Of a stretch of 6,727 nt of DNA, positions 6,447-6,727 are shown one piece after another. The position numbers and the translations under genes were made by a program. Source of the DNA: Clostridiales bacterium (GTDB lineage Bacteria > Bacillota > Clostridia > Lachnospirales > JAITVM01); assembly GCA_031285815.1 (NCBI GenBank), contig JAITVM010000099.1, forward strand, positions 1-6,727, written 5' to 3'. The notes beneath the pieces were generated by a model. The model worked only from the letters and a program-made list of their open reading frames with translations, was not told where the DNA came from and ran no database searches. How positions within the stretch are numbered: the stretch's first letter is position 1; every line of letters begins with the position of its first letter.

Positions 6447-6727
6447 TTTGGGTACACCATGTTTTCTTCTTTTAAACAATTTAATGTTTCCCTCAAAAAT
6501 TTTTCAGCTTCATATTTAGCAAAAACAAGGTTATGGTCCAAATAGTTCCCACATTCCCTGCTCGTGGTTGCAGGTACTTTATCATTAAACCCTACAACAA
6601 AACCAAACGCATTTTTTAATAGCTGCACTATATCTGGCGGCTCTATGTCACCTTTCATAATTAGGTAAAAACCGGTACGGCACCCCATCGGGCCTATATA
6701 TATTACTTTATCGTCAATTTCTTTATT
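6443..6727 (-). CDS. luxS: S-ribosylhomocysteine lyase LuxS, 3' part
   Basis: LuxS is a cytoplasmic metalloenzyme that splits S-ribosylhomocysteine into homocysteine and DPD, the precursor of autoinducer 2. Only the last 94 codons are in the window; the reading frame stays open to the edge at 6727. The visible part begins with NKEIDDKVIYIGPMGCRTGF, which holds the catalytic cysteine (Cys16 of the visible part, equivalent to Cys84 in B. subtilis LuxS). ECGNYLDH contains the metal-binding cysteine (Cys59 visible). The 43-residue distance between the two cysteines matches the family. The HxxEH zinc motif and about 68 further N-terminal residues lie outside. The first methionine in view (at 6688) is internal, inside the active-site motif, and is not the start. 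The final lysine codon and the TAA overlap the end of the palindromic array. Confidence 0.93.
   Translation of the reverse strand, partial: NKEIDDKVIYIGPMGCRTGFYLIMKGDIEPPDIVQLLKNAFGFVVGFNDKVPATTSRECGNYLDHNLVFAKYEAEKFLRETLNCLKEENMVYPK

Overview
The window is a stretch of chromosome from a low-GC, endospore-forming member of the Firmicutes, most likely a Clostridia-type anaerobe. The evidence is a SpoIIP-type sporulation hydrolase followed by lepA and hemW. That order is the classical Firmicutes order (gpr-spoIIP-lepA-hemW-hrcA-grpE-dnaK-dnaJ in Bacillus subtilis). Strong purine-rich ribosome sites, TTG starts in three of the six complete genes, and AT-rich spacers fit the same picture. I cannot name the genus from sequence alone.

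Layout: 37-987 (+) is spoIIP. A near-consensus sigma-A promoter at 1051-1079 then drives lepA (1113-2921) and hemW (2939-4057), which are 17 bases apart and look co-transcribed. In the classical order hrcA would come next. Here the conserved block ends with a possible hairpin, and an accessory stretch begins: an unrecognised 193-residue protein with a TTG start (4153-4734), then a class I SAM-dependent methyltransferase (4777-5409) that is visibly more GC-rich than its neighbours. On the minus strand, facing these, are a gene for a protein with an N-terminal SbsA-type Ig-like domain, two membrane segments and a C-terminal TPR (5433-6227, TTG start), and the 3' part of luxS (6443-6727), which runs off the window edge.

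The most unusual structure lies in the 215-base spacer between luxS and the Ig/TPR gene. It holds three almost identical 42-base imperfect palindromes, at 6299-6340, 6354-6395 and 6405-6446, separated by short dissimilar linkers, plus a lone arm at 6279-6289. The outermost palindrome supplies the luxS stop codon. Because all arms are alike, each can pair with either neighbour.

Functionally the conserved genes do sporulation peptidoglycan hydrolysis (SpoIIP), ribosome-associated GTPase work (LepA) and haem delivery (HemW); LuxS belongs to the activated methyl cycle and AI-2 production. I see no clear multi-gene defence, toxin or mobile system. The leads worth following are the palindrome array, the Ig/TM/TPR protein and the unrecognised 193-residue protein.
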